The notes under the pieces: generated by a model
The model's input: only the letters and a program-made list of their open reading frames with translations
What the model was told of the DNA's origin: nothing
Database searches by the model: none
In this document: positions 30,978-41,774 of the stretch, piece by piece
Numbering within the stretch: the stretch's first letter is position 1
Layout: the number at the start of each line of letters is the position of its first letter
Program-made: the position numbers and the translations under genes
Assembly: GCF_001247745.1 (NCBI RefSeq)
Contig: NZ_LAIR01000002.1
Span: 1,550,001 to 1,614,000 of the forward strand
DNA: 64,000 bases
Direction of reading: 5' to 3'
Source of the DNA: Luteipulveratus halotolerans
Lineage (GTDB): Bacteria > Actinomycetota > Actinomycetes > Actinomycetales > Dermatophilaceae

Positions 30978-33900
30978 GACTGCACCATCTGCGGATCGAG
31001 GCCTTCGGTCCGTTCGCGGCGGCCGAGGAGATCGACTTCGACGCGCTGAGCGCACACGGCCTGCACCTCATCCACGGTGCGACCGGCGCCGGCAAGACCA
31101 CGATCCTGGACGCGATCTGCTTCGCCTTGTTCGGTCAGCTGCCGGGCGCGCGTCGCGGGCAGCGCGACAGCCTGCGCAGCGATCACGCCCCGGCCGGTGC
31201 CGAGCCGCGTGTGGTGCTGGAGCTGACGCTCAGCGGTCGCCGTCTGCGTCTCGATCGCTCCCCCGAGCACCTCGCACCCAAGAAGCGCGGCACCGGCACG
31301 ACGAGACGCCAGGCCAAGGTGGTGCTGTCCGAGCGCACGTCCTCAGGGTGGGTCGGTGTCAGCCACCGCAACGACGAGGTGGGCGACTTCATCGGCCAGG
31401 GGCTCGGCATGGGACTGGAGCAGTTCGCTCAGGTGGTGCTCCTCCCCCAAGGGCAGTTCGCGGCCTTTCTGCAGGCACGGCCGGACGACCGGGGGCGCGT
31501 GCTGCGCCACCTGTTCGACATCGACCGCTTCCTCGACCTCGAGACCTGGCTTGCCGAGCAGCGTCGTGAGTCCGCGACCGCTGTTCAGGACGCGTCCGCC
31601 GCCATGACCGCGGCGGTGGTCCAGCTGCAGGGCGTGCTCAGCGACGTCCCCGATGACTCCGCCGTCACCGACGTCACCGAGTGGGGCTCGTTGCCGCTCG
31701 GCGCCCTACGTGAGCGCCTCGAGGCCGAGCAGACGAGGGTCGGGGCCGCGGTCACTGTCGCGATGGCTGAGGCAGAGCATGCCGAGACGGCCGCCGACCG
31801 TGCCCGCGACGCGGTCACCGCTGCTGAGCGTGCGGTCGAGCTGCGCCGGCTCGGAGTCGAGGCCCAGCAGGAGACAGCCGCCCTCGAGTCCGATCGTGAG
31901 GCGGACGCCGCTCAGCGGATCGAGCTCGACGGCGCCCGTCGTGCTGCCTACGTCCGGGCCAGCGCGGTCGCCGCGACCCGCGCCCGCGGTGAGCTCGACC
32001 GGGCACGAGACGAGGCGAGCACGGCCGATCGGAGCCTGCTCGCCGCCGCTCCGCATCTGGCTACTTCCCTCGAGGCGACCGACGACGTCGAGTCGTCCGC
32101 CCCGCAGGCCGACACGCTCTTCACGCTCGCGACCGACGTTGTCGCTGACGGGCGGGTGTCGTACGACGCGTGGCTCGCCTCGGTCGAGGCGGGACGCGAG
32201 GCGCTGCGACAGCACCAGATGGTGGTGCGTGAGCACCAGGCGGCCCGTCGAGCCGTCAGTCGGAGCGAGGCGGCTCTCACCTCGAGCCATTCACGTCGTG
32301 ACGTGCAGACCTCGCTGGTCGCCGATCTGCAGGGGCGGCTCGACGAGCTTGCCGACGCACAGGCCGATCATGCGACCGCGGTCGCCGAGCTCGCGGCAGC
32401 CGACGAGCGCGCACGGCTGGTCCAGCACGCACGCGCCCAGCACGACCGGGTGCGCGCCGCGGCCAGCGCGGTGTCGGCGTCCGAACGCACGCACCGCACC
32501 TCAGCAGTGGCGTTCCAGGAAGCCGAGTCAGAGGTGCTGCGCCTGCGCGGCGCGCGGCTCGGCCACCTCGCGGCCACCCTGGCCGAAGGCCTCCAACCAG
32601 GCGAGGCGTGCCCCGTGTGCGGGTCGGTCGAGCACCCGGAGCCGGCAGCACCGTCGTCAGCACACGTGACGGATGACGAGGTCGAGCGCGCCGAGGCCCG
32701 CGCGCGTGACGCGGGCGATGAATACCGACGTCGTGAGGGTGAGCTCGCTGCGGCCCGCGAACGCCTCGCCGCCGGCCGCGCGCAGCTCGAGACGTCGTGC
32801 CGCGCCCTGGACGAAGCCAGTGACTGGGCAGAGGCGATCCGCGCCGAGGAGGTCGCCGGTCCGTTGGCGCAGCTCGAGGACACGTCCGCGCACCAGGTCG
32901 AGCTCGCCCGCGAGTCGGCCCGCCGCGCGGAGCAGGCGCTCACGCAGCGGCGCCGGGTCGCGGAGCAGCTGCGAGCAGCCGAGGCCGAGCGTGCGCAGGT
33001 CGAGCGTGACGTGGCGGTCCACACGGCGGATGTCGCGCGTGAGCGAGCGCGGCTCGACGAGCTCGACGAGAGGGCCGACGCCCTGCTCACGCGTCACGAC
33101 CAGACCTGTGTGTGCGTCGAGGGCAGCGCGGCCTCGACCGATCTCAATGACCTCAGCCGTGACGGCCGCCACGACCTGGTCGAACAACGTCTGCGCGTGG
33201 CGTCGACGGCGCAGCGGGCGCTCGTCCAGGCGAAGCTGCTCGACCGGCGTGCGCAGTCCGACCTCGACGCGCTGCTGGCCGAGCACGCCTTCGCCGACGT
33301 CGAGGCGGCCGACACGGCGTGGCGTCCGGCCGAGCGGATCGCCGAGCTCGAGAGGACACAGCACGAGCGTCACGCACGACGCGAGCGCGCGTCGGCCGTG
33401 CTCGAGCGTCAGGACGTAGTGGAGGCGTTGGCGGTCGAGGCGCCCGACCTCGACGCGTTGCGCGCGACAGCCCGTACGACGGCGACGCTCGCCCGCGACA
33501 ACCAGGTGGTCATGGTCACGACGCAGAGGGCACTCGGGCGTCTGCGTGAGGTGGCGCGAGCTCTGGAGACCGCGGCGACCCGGCTCGCTCCCCTGCGCGA
33601 GCGCCACGAGCGCGTCACGGCTCTTGCCGACGTGGTCAACGGCGGAGGCGACAACCTCAAGAAGATGCGGCTGTCGTCGTACGTCCTCGCGGCCCGGCTC
33701 GAGGAGGTCACCCGGCTGGCCAACGAACGGCTGGCGGTCATGAGCGAAGGACGCTTCGAGCTGGCTCATTCCGATGAGCGAGCCAAGGGCGGCCTGCGCA
33801 GCGGACTCGGACTCGTCGTCCACGACGCGTGGACAGGTCAGACGCGTGAGCCGGCCACGTTGTCCGGCGGTGAGTCCTTCCTGGCCTCCCTTGCGCTGGC

Positions 33901-34168
33901 GCTGGGGCTCGGTGAGGCGGTGCGCCAGGACTCCGGAGGCATCGAGCTGCAGACGCTGTTCGTCGACGAGGGGTTCGGCTCGCTGGACGACCAGAGCCTG
34001 GAGCAGGTCATGGCCGTCCTGGATGACCTGCGGGCAGGTGGGCGCACCGTCGGGATCGTCAGCCACGTGCGCGAGCTGCGCGACCGGGTTCCGGCGCAGG
34101 TCGTCGTCACCAAGACCGAGACCGGGTCGACGATCTCGGTGCGCACCCCCACCGAGCACGCCGCCTGA
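30974..34168 (+). CDS. sbcC: Exonuclease SbcC (Rad50 homologue)
   Basis: The 1064-residue SMC-like ATPase has an N-terminal Walker A (HGATGAGKTTILDAICFALFG) and the Q-loop region LLPQGQFAAFLQA. Long Ala/Glu/Arg-rich coiled coils surround a zinc hook C546-P-V-C549 in GEACPVCGSVEHP. The C-terminal signature is LSGGESFLASLALALG with Walker B LFVDEGFGSLDD. It tethers and remodels DNA for SbcD. The coiled coil explains the many spurious open frames on the other strand. Confidence 0.95.
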   Translation: MRLHHLRIEAFGPFAAAEEIDFDALSAHGLHLIHGATGAGKTTILDAICFALFGQLPGARRGQRDSLRSDHAPAGAEPRVVLELTLSGRRLRLDRSPEHLAPKKRGTGTTRRQAKVVLSERTSSGWVGVSHRNDEVGDFIGQGLGMGLEQFAQVVLLPQGQFAAFLQARPDDRGRVLRHLFDIDRFLDLETWLAEQRRESATAVQDASAAMTAAVVQLQGVLSDVPDDSAVTDVTEWGSLPLGALRERLEAEQTRVGAAVTVAMAEAEHAETAADRARDAVTAAERAVELRRLGVEAQQETAALESDREADAAQRIELDGARRAAYVRASAVAATRARGELDRARDEASTADRSLLAAAPHLATSLEATDDVESSAPQADTLFTLATDVVADGRVSYDAWLASVEAGREALRQHQMVVREHQAARRAVSRSEAALTSSHSRRDVQTSLVADLQGRLDELADAQADHATAVAELAAADERARLVQHARAQHDRVRAAASAVSASERTHRTSAVAFQEAESEVLRLRGARLGHLAATLAEGLQPGEACPVCGSVEHPEPAAPSSAHVTDDEVERAEARARDAGDEYRRREGELAAARERLAAGRAQLETSCRALDEASDWAEAIRAEEVAGPLAQLEDTSAHQVELARESARRAEQALTQRRRVAEQLRAAEAERAQVERDVAVHTADVARERARLDELDERADALLTRHDQTCVCVEGSAASTDLNDLSRDGRHDLVEQRLRVASTAQRALVQAKLLDRRAQSDLDALLAEHAFADVEAADTAWRPAERIAELERTQHERHARRERASAVLERQDVVEALAVEAPDLDALRATARTTATLARDNQVVMVTTQRALGRLREVARALETAATRLAPLRERHERVTALADVVNGGGDNLKKMRLSSYVLAARLEEVTRLANERLAVMSEGRFELAHSDERAKGGLRSGLGLVVHDAWTGQTREPATLSGGESFLASLALALGLGEAVRQDSGGIELQTLFVDEGFGSLDDQSLEQVMAVLDDLRAGGRTVGIVSHVRELRDRVPAQVVVTKTETGSTISVRTPTEHAA

Positions 34169-34261
34169 GGTGACGTGTCGACGGTGCGTCCGTCGCGACG
34201 CGCGCCGGTCGTACGGCGGACGCGCCACGACGCGCGTACTGCGCTGTGCCAGTCTGAGCGC

Positions 34262-35479
34262 GTGCGACAGATCCGACAGTCCGACAAGCTGAAGAACGTC
34301 CGGTACGACGTGCGTGGGCCGATCCTGGTCGAGGCCCAGCGTCTGGAGGCAGAGGGCCATCGTGTCCTCAAGCTCAACATCGGCAACCCCGCGCCGTTCG
34401 GCTTCGAGGCCCCCGAGGCGATCGTGGCCGACGTGACGCACCACCTCGCCGAGTCGCAGGGCTACTCCGACTCCCGCGGCATCTACTCCGCCCGGACCGC
34501 AGTCGCCCAGTACTACCAGGGCCGAGGTCTGCGCGACACGGCCGTCGAGGACATCTTCATCGGCAACGGGGTCTCCGAGCTGATCTCGATGGTGCTGCAG
34601 GCGTTCGTCGACGACGGCAACGAGATCCTCGTCCCTGCACCGGACTACCCGCTGTGGACGGGCGCGGTCTCGCTCTCGGGCGGCAAGCCGGTGCACTACC
34701 TGTGCGACGAGGACAACGGCTGGCAGCCGGACCTGGAGGACATCGAGTCCAAGATCACCGACGCCACCCAGGCGATCGTGATCATCAACCCCAACAACCC
34801 GACGGGTGCGGTCTACTCCGAGCAGCTCGTGCGCGACCTGGTCGACATCGCGCGCCGCCACGACCTGGTCGTCTTCAGTGACGAGATCTACGAGAAGATC
34901 ATCTTCGAAGACCTGCAGCACCATCACACGGCGGCGTTCACCGGCGACGACGTGCTGTGCCTGACCTTCAGCGGTCTGTCCAAGGCCTACCGGGTCTGCG
35001 GCTATCGCGCCGGCTGGCTGATGATCTCCGGCCCCCAGCACCTCGCGACCGACTTCCTCGAGGGCCTCACGCTGCTGGCCAACATGCGCATGTGCGCCAA
35101 CGTCCCGGCTCAGCACGCCATCCAGACCGCGCTCGGTGGGTACCAGTCGATCGACGACCTCATCGTCCCGGGCGGTCGGTTCTACGAGCAGAGCATGACC
35201 GCGTACAAGCTCCTCAACGACATCCCGGGCGTCAGCTGTGTCCGGCCGCAGGGCGCGCTCTACTGCTTCCCGCGACTGGACCCGGAGGTCTACCCGATCG
35301 ACGACGACGAGGCGTTCGTGATGGGTCTGCTGCGGTCCAAGAAGCTCCTGGTCACGCACGGCACAGGGTTCAACTGGCCCGAGCCTGATCACTTCAGGCT
35401 GGTCACGCTGCCCGATGTGGAGATGCTCACCGAGGCCATCGGTCGCATCGCCGAGCACCTCGAGACGCTGCGCGGCTGA
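34262..35479 (+). CDS. Class I/II pyridoxal-phosphate aminotransferase (AlaA-like)
   Basis: The 405-residue protein starts VRQIRQSDKLKNVRYDVRGPILVEA, typical of the alanine:2-oxoglutarate aminotransferase AlaA group. Cofactor motifs include GNGVSELISM, PAPDYPLWTGAV, VIINPNNPTGAVYS, FSDEIYEKI and the Schiff-base lysine in SGLSKAYRVCGYRAGW. The family makes alanine from pyruvate and glutamate. GTG 34262 gives the conserved N-terminus. It ends at a bidirectional terminator facing gcvP. Confidence 0.88.
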   Translation: MRQIRQSDKLKNVRYDVRGPILVEAQRLEAEGHRVLKLNIGNPAPFGFEAPEAIVADVTHHLAESQGYSDSRGIYSARTAVAQYYQGRGLRDTAVEDIFIGNGVSELISMVLQAFVDDGNEILVPAPDYPLWTGAVSLSGGKPVHYLCDEDNGWQPDLEDIESKITDATQAIVIINPNNPTGAVYSEQLVRDLVDIARRHDLVVFSDEIYEKIIFEDLQHHHTAAFTGDDVLCLTFSGLSKAYRVCGYRAGWLMISGPQHLATDFLEGLTLLANMRMCANVPAQHAIQTALGGYQSIDDLIVPGGRFYEQSMTAYKLLNDIPGVSCVRPQGALYCFPRLDPEVYPIDDDEAFVMGLLRSKKLLVTHGTGFNWPEPDHFRLVTLPDVEMLTEAIGRIAEHLETLRG

Positions 35480-35490
35480 GCCGACGGCGT

Positions 35491-35533
35491 ACGACGAAGG
35501 GCCGCCCGCAGCACGCGGACTGCCCTTCGTCGT
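35491..35533. terminator. Bidirectional terminator between aminotransferase and gcvP
   Basis: ACGACGAAGGGC (35491-35502) pairs perfectly with 35522-35533; the loop can form an extra short GC stem. It lies between the stop codons of two convergent genes, 12 bp from one and 9 bp from the other. Confidence 0.75.
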
Positions 35534-35541
35534 GTCGGTCC

Positions 35542-38418
<2,877 letters not shown>

Positions 38419-38496
38419 GACACTCCCGGTGGTGAGGCGGCCACCCGGACCAGGCGGTCGGGCGGGTGCGTCTCCCCCTCTGTCACGTCGTTCGAC

Positions 38497-38604
38497 GCTT
38501 CAGAGATGCCTGATCCGGACGGTCCTGGCGCCTGAGAGTTTCCGGGGAGTTTGCTCCTTCGGCGCCTCGCCACCGGCTGGTGAGGAGGACTCTCCCGCCC
38601 GGTG
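38497..38604 (-). ncRNA. Glycine riboswitch (gcvT-type aptamer) upstream of gcvP
   Basis: On the minus strand the leader reads GGGCGGGAGAGTCC, then GGCGCCGAAGGAGCAA, ACTCCCCGGAA, CTCTCAGGC and finally GGATCAGGCATCTCTGAAG. These are the conserved blocks of the glycine aptamer (GCCGAAGGAGC and CTCTCAGG are diagnostic). Only one full aptamer is evident. It lies about 80 nt before the gcvP ATG and probably activates gcvP at high glycine. Exact ends are approximate. Confidence 0.9.
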
Positions 38605-38701
38605 TTCACGGCGCCGTCCAAAATACCAGCGTCGTCGATCACGGGAACGACGACGCCCGTACGACGGGACGTCGTACGGGCGGTCGGACAATGCGTGGCT
38701 G

Positions 38702-39289
38702 TCAGCCGACGTTGCGCTGCTCTCGCCGGGCGCGCAGCTCGTCACCGGGATGGGCAGCGGGGGTGTCGTCCTCGGGGCGTTCGCTCGGGAGCTCGGCGAG
38801 GCTGCCCTCCACCTCGCGCCAGACGGAGCCCACGGCGATGCCGAAGACGCCCTGACCCCCGCGCATCAGGTCGATGACCTGGTCGTCAGAGGTGCACTCG
38901 TAGACCGTCGCACCATCGGACATGAGCGTGATGCCCGCGAGGTCGGAGACACCGCGATCACGCAGAGCAGAGACCGCGATGCGGATCTGCTGAAGGGAGA
39001 CGCCGGTGTCGAGCAGTCGCTTGATGACCTTCAGGACCAGGATGTCGCGGAAGCTGTAGAGGCGCTGGTGACCGGATCCGGACGGGTTGCGTACGGACGG
39101 CTCGAGCAGGCCGGTGCGGGCCCAGTAGTCGAGCTGACGGTAGGAGACGCCCGCTGCGCGGCAGGCGGCCGGACCGCGGTAACCGACGGAGTCGGTCATC
39201 TGCTCAGGGAGGACCTCGGTGAAGAGCGCCTCCTGCAACGGTGCCGGGGCCGCCGACTCGGTCGACCGCACTTCGCCGGTGCTACCCAC
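38702..39289 (-). CDS. MerR family regulator (Rv1830-like)
   Basis: The 195-residue protein has SVGYRGPAACRAAGVSYRQLDYWARTGLLEPSVRN as the MerR winged helix, then RLYSFRDILVLKVIKRLLDTGVSLQQIRIAV. The C-terminal part has LMSDGATVYECTSDDQVIDLMRGGQGVFGIAVGSV. It has no obvious metal cysteines. By synteny with gcvP and DUF151 it corresponds to M. tuberculosis Rv1830. The GTG start at 39289 follows GGAGG at 5 nt; 87 bp of open frame upstream lack coding signal. The region 39290-39442 is a promoter gap. Confidence 0.87.
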   Translation of the reverse strand: MGSTGEVRSTESAAPAPLQEALFTEVLPEQMTDSVGYRGPAACRAAGVSYRQLDYWARTGLLEPSVRNPSGSGHQRLYSFRDILVLKVIKRLLDTGVSLQQIRIAVSALRDRGVSDLAGITLMSDGATVYECTSDDQVIDLMRGGQGVFGIAVGSVWREVEGSLAELPSERPEDDTPAAHPGDELRARREQRNVG

Positions 39290-39442
39290 GACAACCTCCG
39301 AAATGACTCGCCCTGCTGGACGACTACCTGGTGGGGACTTCGTGCTGACGCTATGCCGACCCCGGGGTGGGGTCAACGACCATGAGCCCGTGGTGCTCGG
39401 CGTGTCGCCTGGCTCACATAAGCCTGAAGTTGTAGTTGACCG

Positions 39443-39943
39443 TTAGACGCCGCGAGAGTCACCTTCGCCGGGCGGTGCCTCGAAGTCCTCGGCCGAGACC
39501 TGGTCGAGGAACTCGCGAAACCGTTCGACCTCGTCCTCCTCCTCGACGGGGACGACCACGCCGACCTCGTCGAGGACTCGCTCGTCGACCAGGATCGGGA
39601 CCTGGGACCGCAGGGCGAGCGCGATCGCATCGGATGAACGCGAGCTGATGCGCGTCGAGCCGTCGATGACCAGCTCGGCGTAGAACACCTGCTCCTCCAT
39701 CTTGGTGATGTGCACCTCGGTGAGCCCGTGCCCGAGCCCGGCGAGCACATCGATCAGGAGGTCGTGCGTGAGCGGTCGCGGCGGCGTCACGCCCTGCTGG
39801 GCGTACGCGATCGCCGTCGCCTCGGGCGCACCGATCCAGATCGGGACGTGCCGTTCTCCGTCGCGCTCACGCAGGAGCACGATCGGGTTGTTGGTCGGCA
39901 TCTCGACCCGGACGCCCATCACGTCGACCTCTTTCACACCCAC
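39443..39943 (-). CDS. Bifunctional nuclease family protein (DUF151)
   Basis: The 166-residue protein has VEMPTNNPIVLLRERDGERHVPIWIGAPEATAIAYAQQGVTPPRPLTHDLLIDVLAGLG and SSRSSDAIALALRSQVPILVDERVLDE, the core of DUF151/BFN proteins (Rv1829 orthologue by order). Plant members have nuclease activity; the bacterial role is unclear. Starts GTG 39946, 39943 and 39937 are all possible; 39943 has the best spacing from GGGGGAG. An acidic C-terminal tail follows. Confidence 0.87.
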   Translation of the reverse strand: MGVKEVDVMGVRVEMPTNNPIVLLRERDGERHVPIWIGAPEATAIAYAQQGVTPPRPLTHDLLIDVLAGLGHGLTEVHITKMEEQVFYAELVIDGSTRISSRSSDAIALALRSQVPILVDERVLDEVGVVVPVEEEDEVERFREFLDQVSAEDFEAPPGEGDSRGV

Positions 39944-39971
39944 CACGCTACTCCCCCGGTGCGGGCGCGCA

Positions 39972-40661
39972 TCACAGCTCGCGCAGACCTGCTCGTACGA
40001 GCGCGACGTGCAGGGCGAGGCACTGGGCCAGGACCTCGGCACGCGCCTCGGCGTCGGTGCCGGTGGCCTGCTGAACCAGTCCGATCTCACGATCGGCCGC
40101 CAGCCGGAAAGCGCGCAAGTGACGACCGCTGACCCCGTACGCCGACAGCGCGTGTGCTGCACGCGCGACACGCAGCGCGCTCTGGTCGTAGTGCCCGTCG
40201 CCGCCGGGGGCGATGAGATGGAACGTCTCCAGCTCGGTCACCGCCGCAGGGCTCAGGCCGCTGCCCTGCGCGAGCTCGGCGCGCGTCAGCCGCACGTCAC
40301 GCACCTGCTCCTGCAGCTCCGCCGCGGTCGGCAGGTCCGGGTCGTCGACGGGCGCAGGTGGGACCGGCAGCCCGTCCGATCCCGGGCCGGTCTCCGGGGT
40401 GAGGCCGCGGTCGTACGCGTCGAGGGCCTCGCGGATGACCTTCAGCGGCCAGAACCGGTCGCGTTGTGCGGTCAGGACGAACCGCAGTCGCTCGATGTCC
40501 CGCTCGGAGTACTCGCGGTAGCCGGACTCACGGCGTTGCGGTGAGACGAGCCCCTCGGTGTCGAGGAAGCGCACCTTGGAGACCGTGAGGTCGGGAAAGT
40601 CCTCCTGGAGCCGGGTCAGCACAGCGCCGATCGTCAGACCGCGCCCGCCGTCGGCGGTCAC
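39972..40661 (-). CDS. ftsR: FtsR-type MerR regulator
   Basis: The 229-residue protein begins TIGAVLTRLQEDFPDLTVSKVRFLDTEGLVSPQRRESGYREYSERDIERLRFVLTAQRD, the FtsR/Rv1828 DNA-binding domain. The C-terminal region has LAQGSGLSPAAVTELETFHLI, the second conserved domain of this group. FtsR activates ftsZ in Corynebacterium glutamicum; it lies next to odhI/garA there, as here. The start overlaps the garA stop by 4 nt. Confidence 0.87.
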   Translation of the reverse strand: MTADGGRGLTIGAVLTRLQEDFPDLTVSKVRFLDTEGLVSPQRRESGYREYSERDIERLRFVLTAQRDRFWPLKVIREALDAYDRGLTPETGPGSDGLPVPPAPVDDPDLPTAAELQEQVRDVRLTRAELAQGSGLSPAAVTELETFHLIAPGGDGHYDQSALRVARAAHALSAYGVSGRHLRAFRLAADREIGLVQQATGTDAEARAEVLAQCLALHVALVRAGLREL

Positions 40662-41176
40662 GAGGCGGGCTGAGAGCTGCCGTAGTAGACGAGTCGGAAC
40701 TTGCCGACCATGACCTCGTCGCCCGTCCGCAACGGTGCGGAGTCGACGAGCTGCATGTTGACGTAGGTGCCGTTGAGGGAGCCGACGTCCTGGACCTCAT
40801 AGCCCCGGGCCGTGCGACGGAACACGGCGTGACGGCGCGACACCGTCACGTCGTCGAGGAAGATGTCGCTGTCGGGGTGGCGGCCGGTGCTCACCTCGTC
40901 GGAGTCCAGCAGGAAGCGGGCGCCCGTGTTGGGGCCGCGCAGCGCGATCAGGAGCGCGGTGCCGGGGCGGAGCGCCTCGACCGTGGCCTGGTCGGTGTTG
41001 GACAGGCGCGTCTCACCGTCGGGCACGAACTCAGGCGCGCTCGGTTCGGTGAAGGCGGGGAGCTTGGCCGTCGTCGCGTCGTCGGCGTAGCTGCCCTGAG
41101 GGCTCGCGGCGTTGACCTGGTCATCGCGCCCCTCGGAGGCGCCGCCCGTCTGCGCGCCCCGGTCCTGGTCGGACAT
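40658..41176 (-). CDS. garA: FHA-domain signalling protein GarA/OdhI
   Basis: The 172-residue protein has an FHA domain at residues about 85-165: TGARFLLDSDEVSTGRHPDSDIFLDDVTVSRRHAVFRR, then GYEVQDVGSLNGTYVNMQLVD. The Ser, Arg and Asn positions bind phosphothreonine. GarA/OdhI, when unphosphorylated, inhibits 2-oxoglutarate dehydrogenase and regulates glutamate dehydrogenase. The canonical phosphosite ETTS is not found; DDATTAKLPAF occupies a similar place. ATG 41176 follows AGGTAGG; GTG 41182 is an alternative. Confidence 0.88.
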   Translation of the reverse strand: MSDQDRGAQTGGASEGRDDQVNAASPQGSYADDATTAKLPAFTEPSAPEFVPDGETRLSNTDQATVEALRPGTALLIALRGPNTGARFLLDSDEVSTGRHPDSDIFLDDVTVSRRHAVFRRTARGYEVQDVGSLNGTYVNMQLVDSAPLRTGDEVMVGKFRLVYYGSSQPAS

Positions 41177-41206
41177 GTCCACCTACCTGTCGTCGTACGT
41201 CATTGA

Positions 41207-41230
41207 CCGACCTCGCGGCTGCGAGGTCGG
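41207..41230 (-). repeat. Perfect 10-bp hairpin in the garA leader
   Basis: CCGACCTCGC (41207-41216) pairs with 41221-41230 around GGCT, about 30 nt before the garA start. With the larger hairpin at 41288 it may attenuate read-through from gcvH into garA. Confidence 0.5.
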
Positions 41231-41287
41231 GCGTGTATGGCCAGGGATGCCACCTTAGGTGACCTCCCGACATCACGAGCAGCTTTG

Positions 41288-41322
41288 GCCCGCATCGTCG
41301 TGGTCGAGACGACGATGCGGGC
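41288..41322 (-). terminator. Terminator after gcvH
   Basis: GCCCGCATCGTCGT (41288-41301) pairs perfectly with 41309-41322 around 7 nt. It begins 13 bp past the gcvH stop on the minus strand. Confidence 0.75.
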
Positions 41323-41335
41323 GGCGGGCGTCTGC

Positions 41336-41725
41336 TCAGCCGAGCGTCGCCTTGTAGGCCTCGACGTCGAGCAGCGCCTCGATGGCCGCCGGGTCGGCGA
41401 CCTTCATCTCGAACATCCAGCCGTCACCGTAGGGAGCGGAGTTGACCTGCTCGGGCGCACCGTCGAGCGCGTCGTTGACCGCGACGACCTCACCCTCGAG
41501 CGGCGAGTACAGGTCGCTGACCGACTTGGTCGACTCGACCTCACCGCAGCTGTCGCCCGCGGTGACGGCGTCGCCGACGGCCGGAAGGCTGACGTAGACC
41601 ACGTCGCCGAGCGCGTCCTGCGCGTACGCCGTGATCCCCACGCGGACGACGCCGTCGCCCTTGTCGGCGACCCACTCGTGGTCGCCGGTGTAGCGCAGGT
41701 CAGCGGGGTACTCGAGCTCGCTCAT
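41336..41725 (-). CDS. gcvH: Glycine cleavage system H protein
   Basis: The 129-residue protein has PADLRYTGDHEWVADKGDGVVRVGITAYAQDALGDVVYVSLP, then CGEVESTKSVSDLYSPLEGEVVAVN, where K67 carries lipoate. The C-terminal strand YGDGWMFEMKVADP is normal. It shuttles the aminomethyl group between P, T and L proteins. It is separated from gcvP by five regulatory genes, the usual actinobacterial arrangement. Confidence 0.94.
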   Translation of the reverse strand: MSELEYPADLRYTGDHEWVADKGDGVVRVGITAYAQDALGDVVYVSLPAVGDAVTAGDSCGEVESTKSVSDLYSPLEGEVVAVNDALDGAPEQVNSAPYGDGWMFEMKVADPAAIEALLDVEAYKATLG

Positions 41726-41774
41726 GCAATCTCCTTAGTTGTCAGGGGTTCTCGCGGCGACACGTTCACGCGGG

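Noticed and set aside
32657..35458. 933-codon minus-strand frame over sbcC and the aminotransferase
   Set aside because: Antisense to two intact genes and rich in His/Arg/Asp; no motifs.
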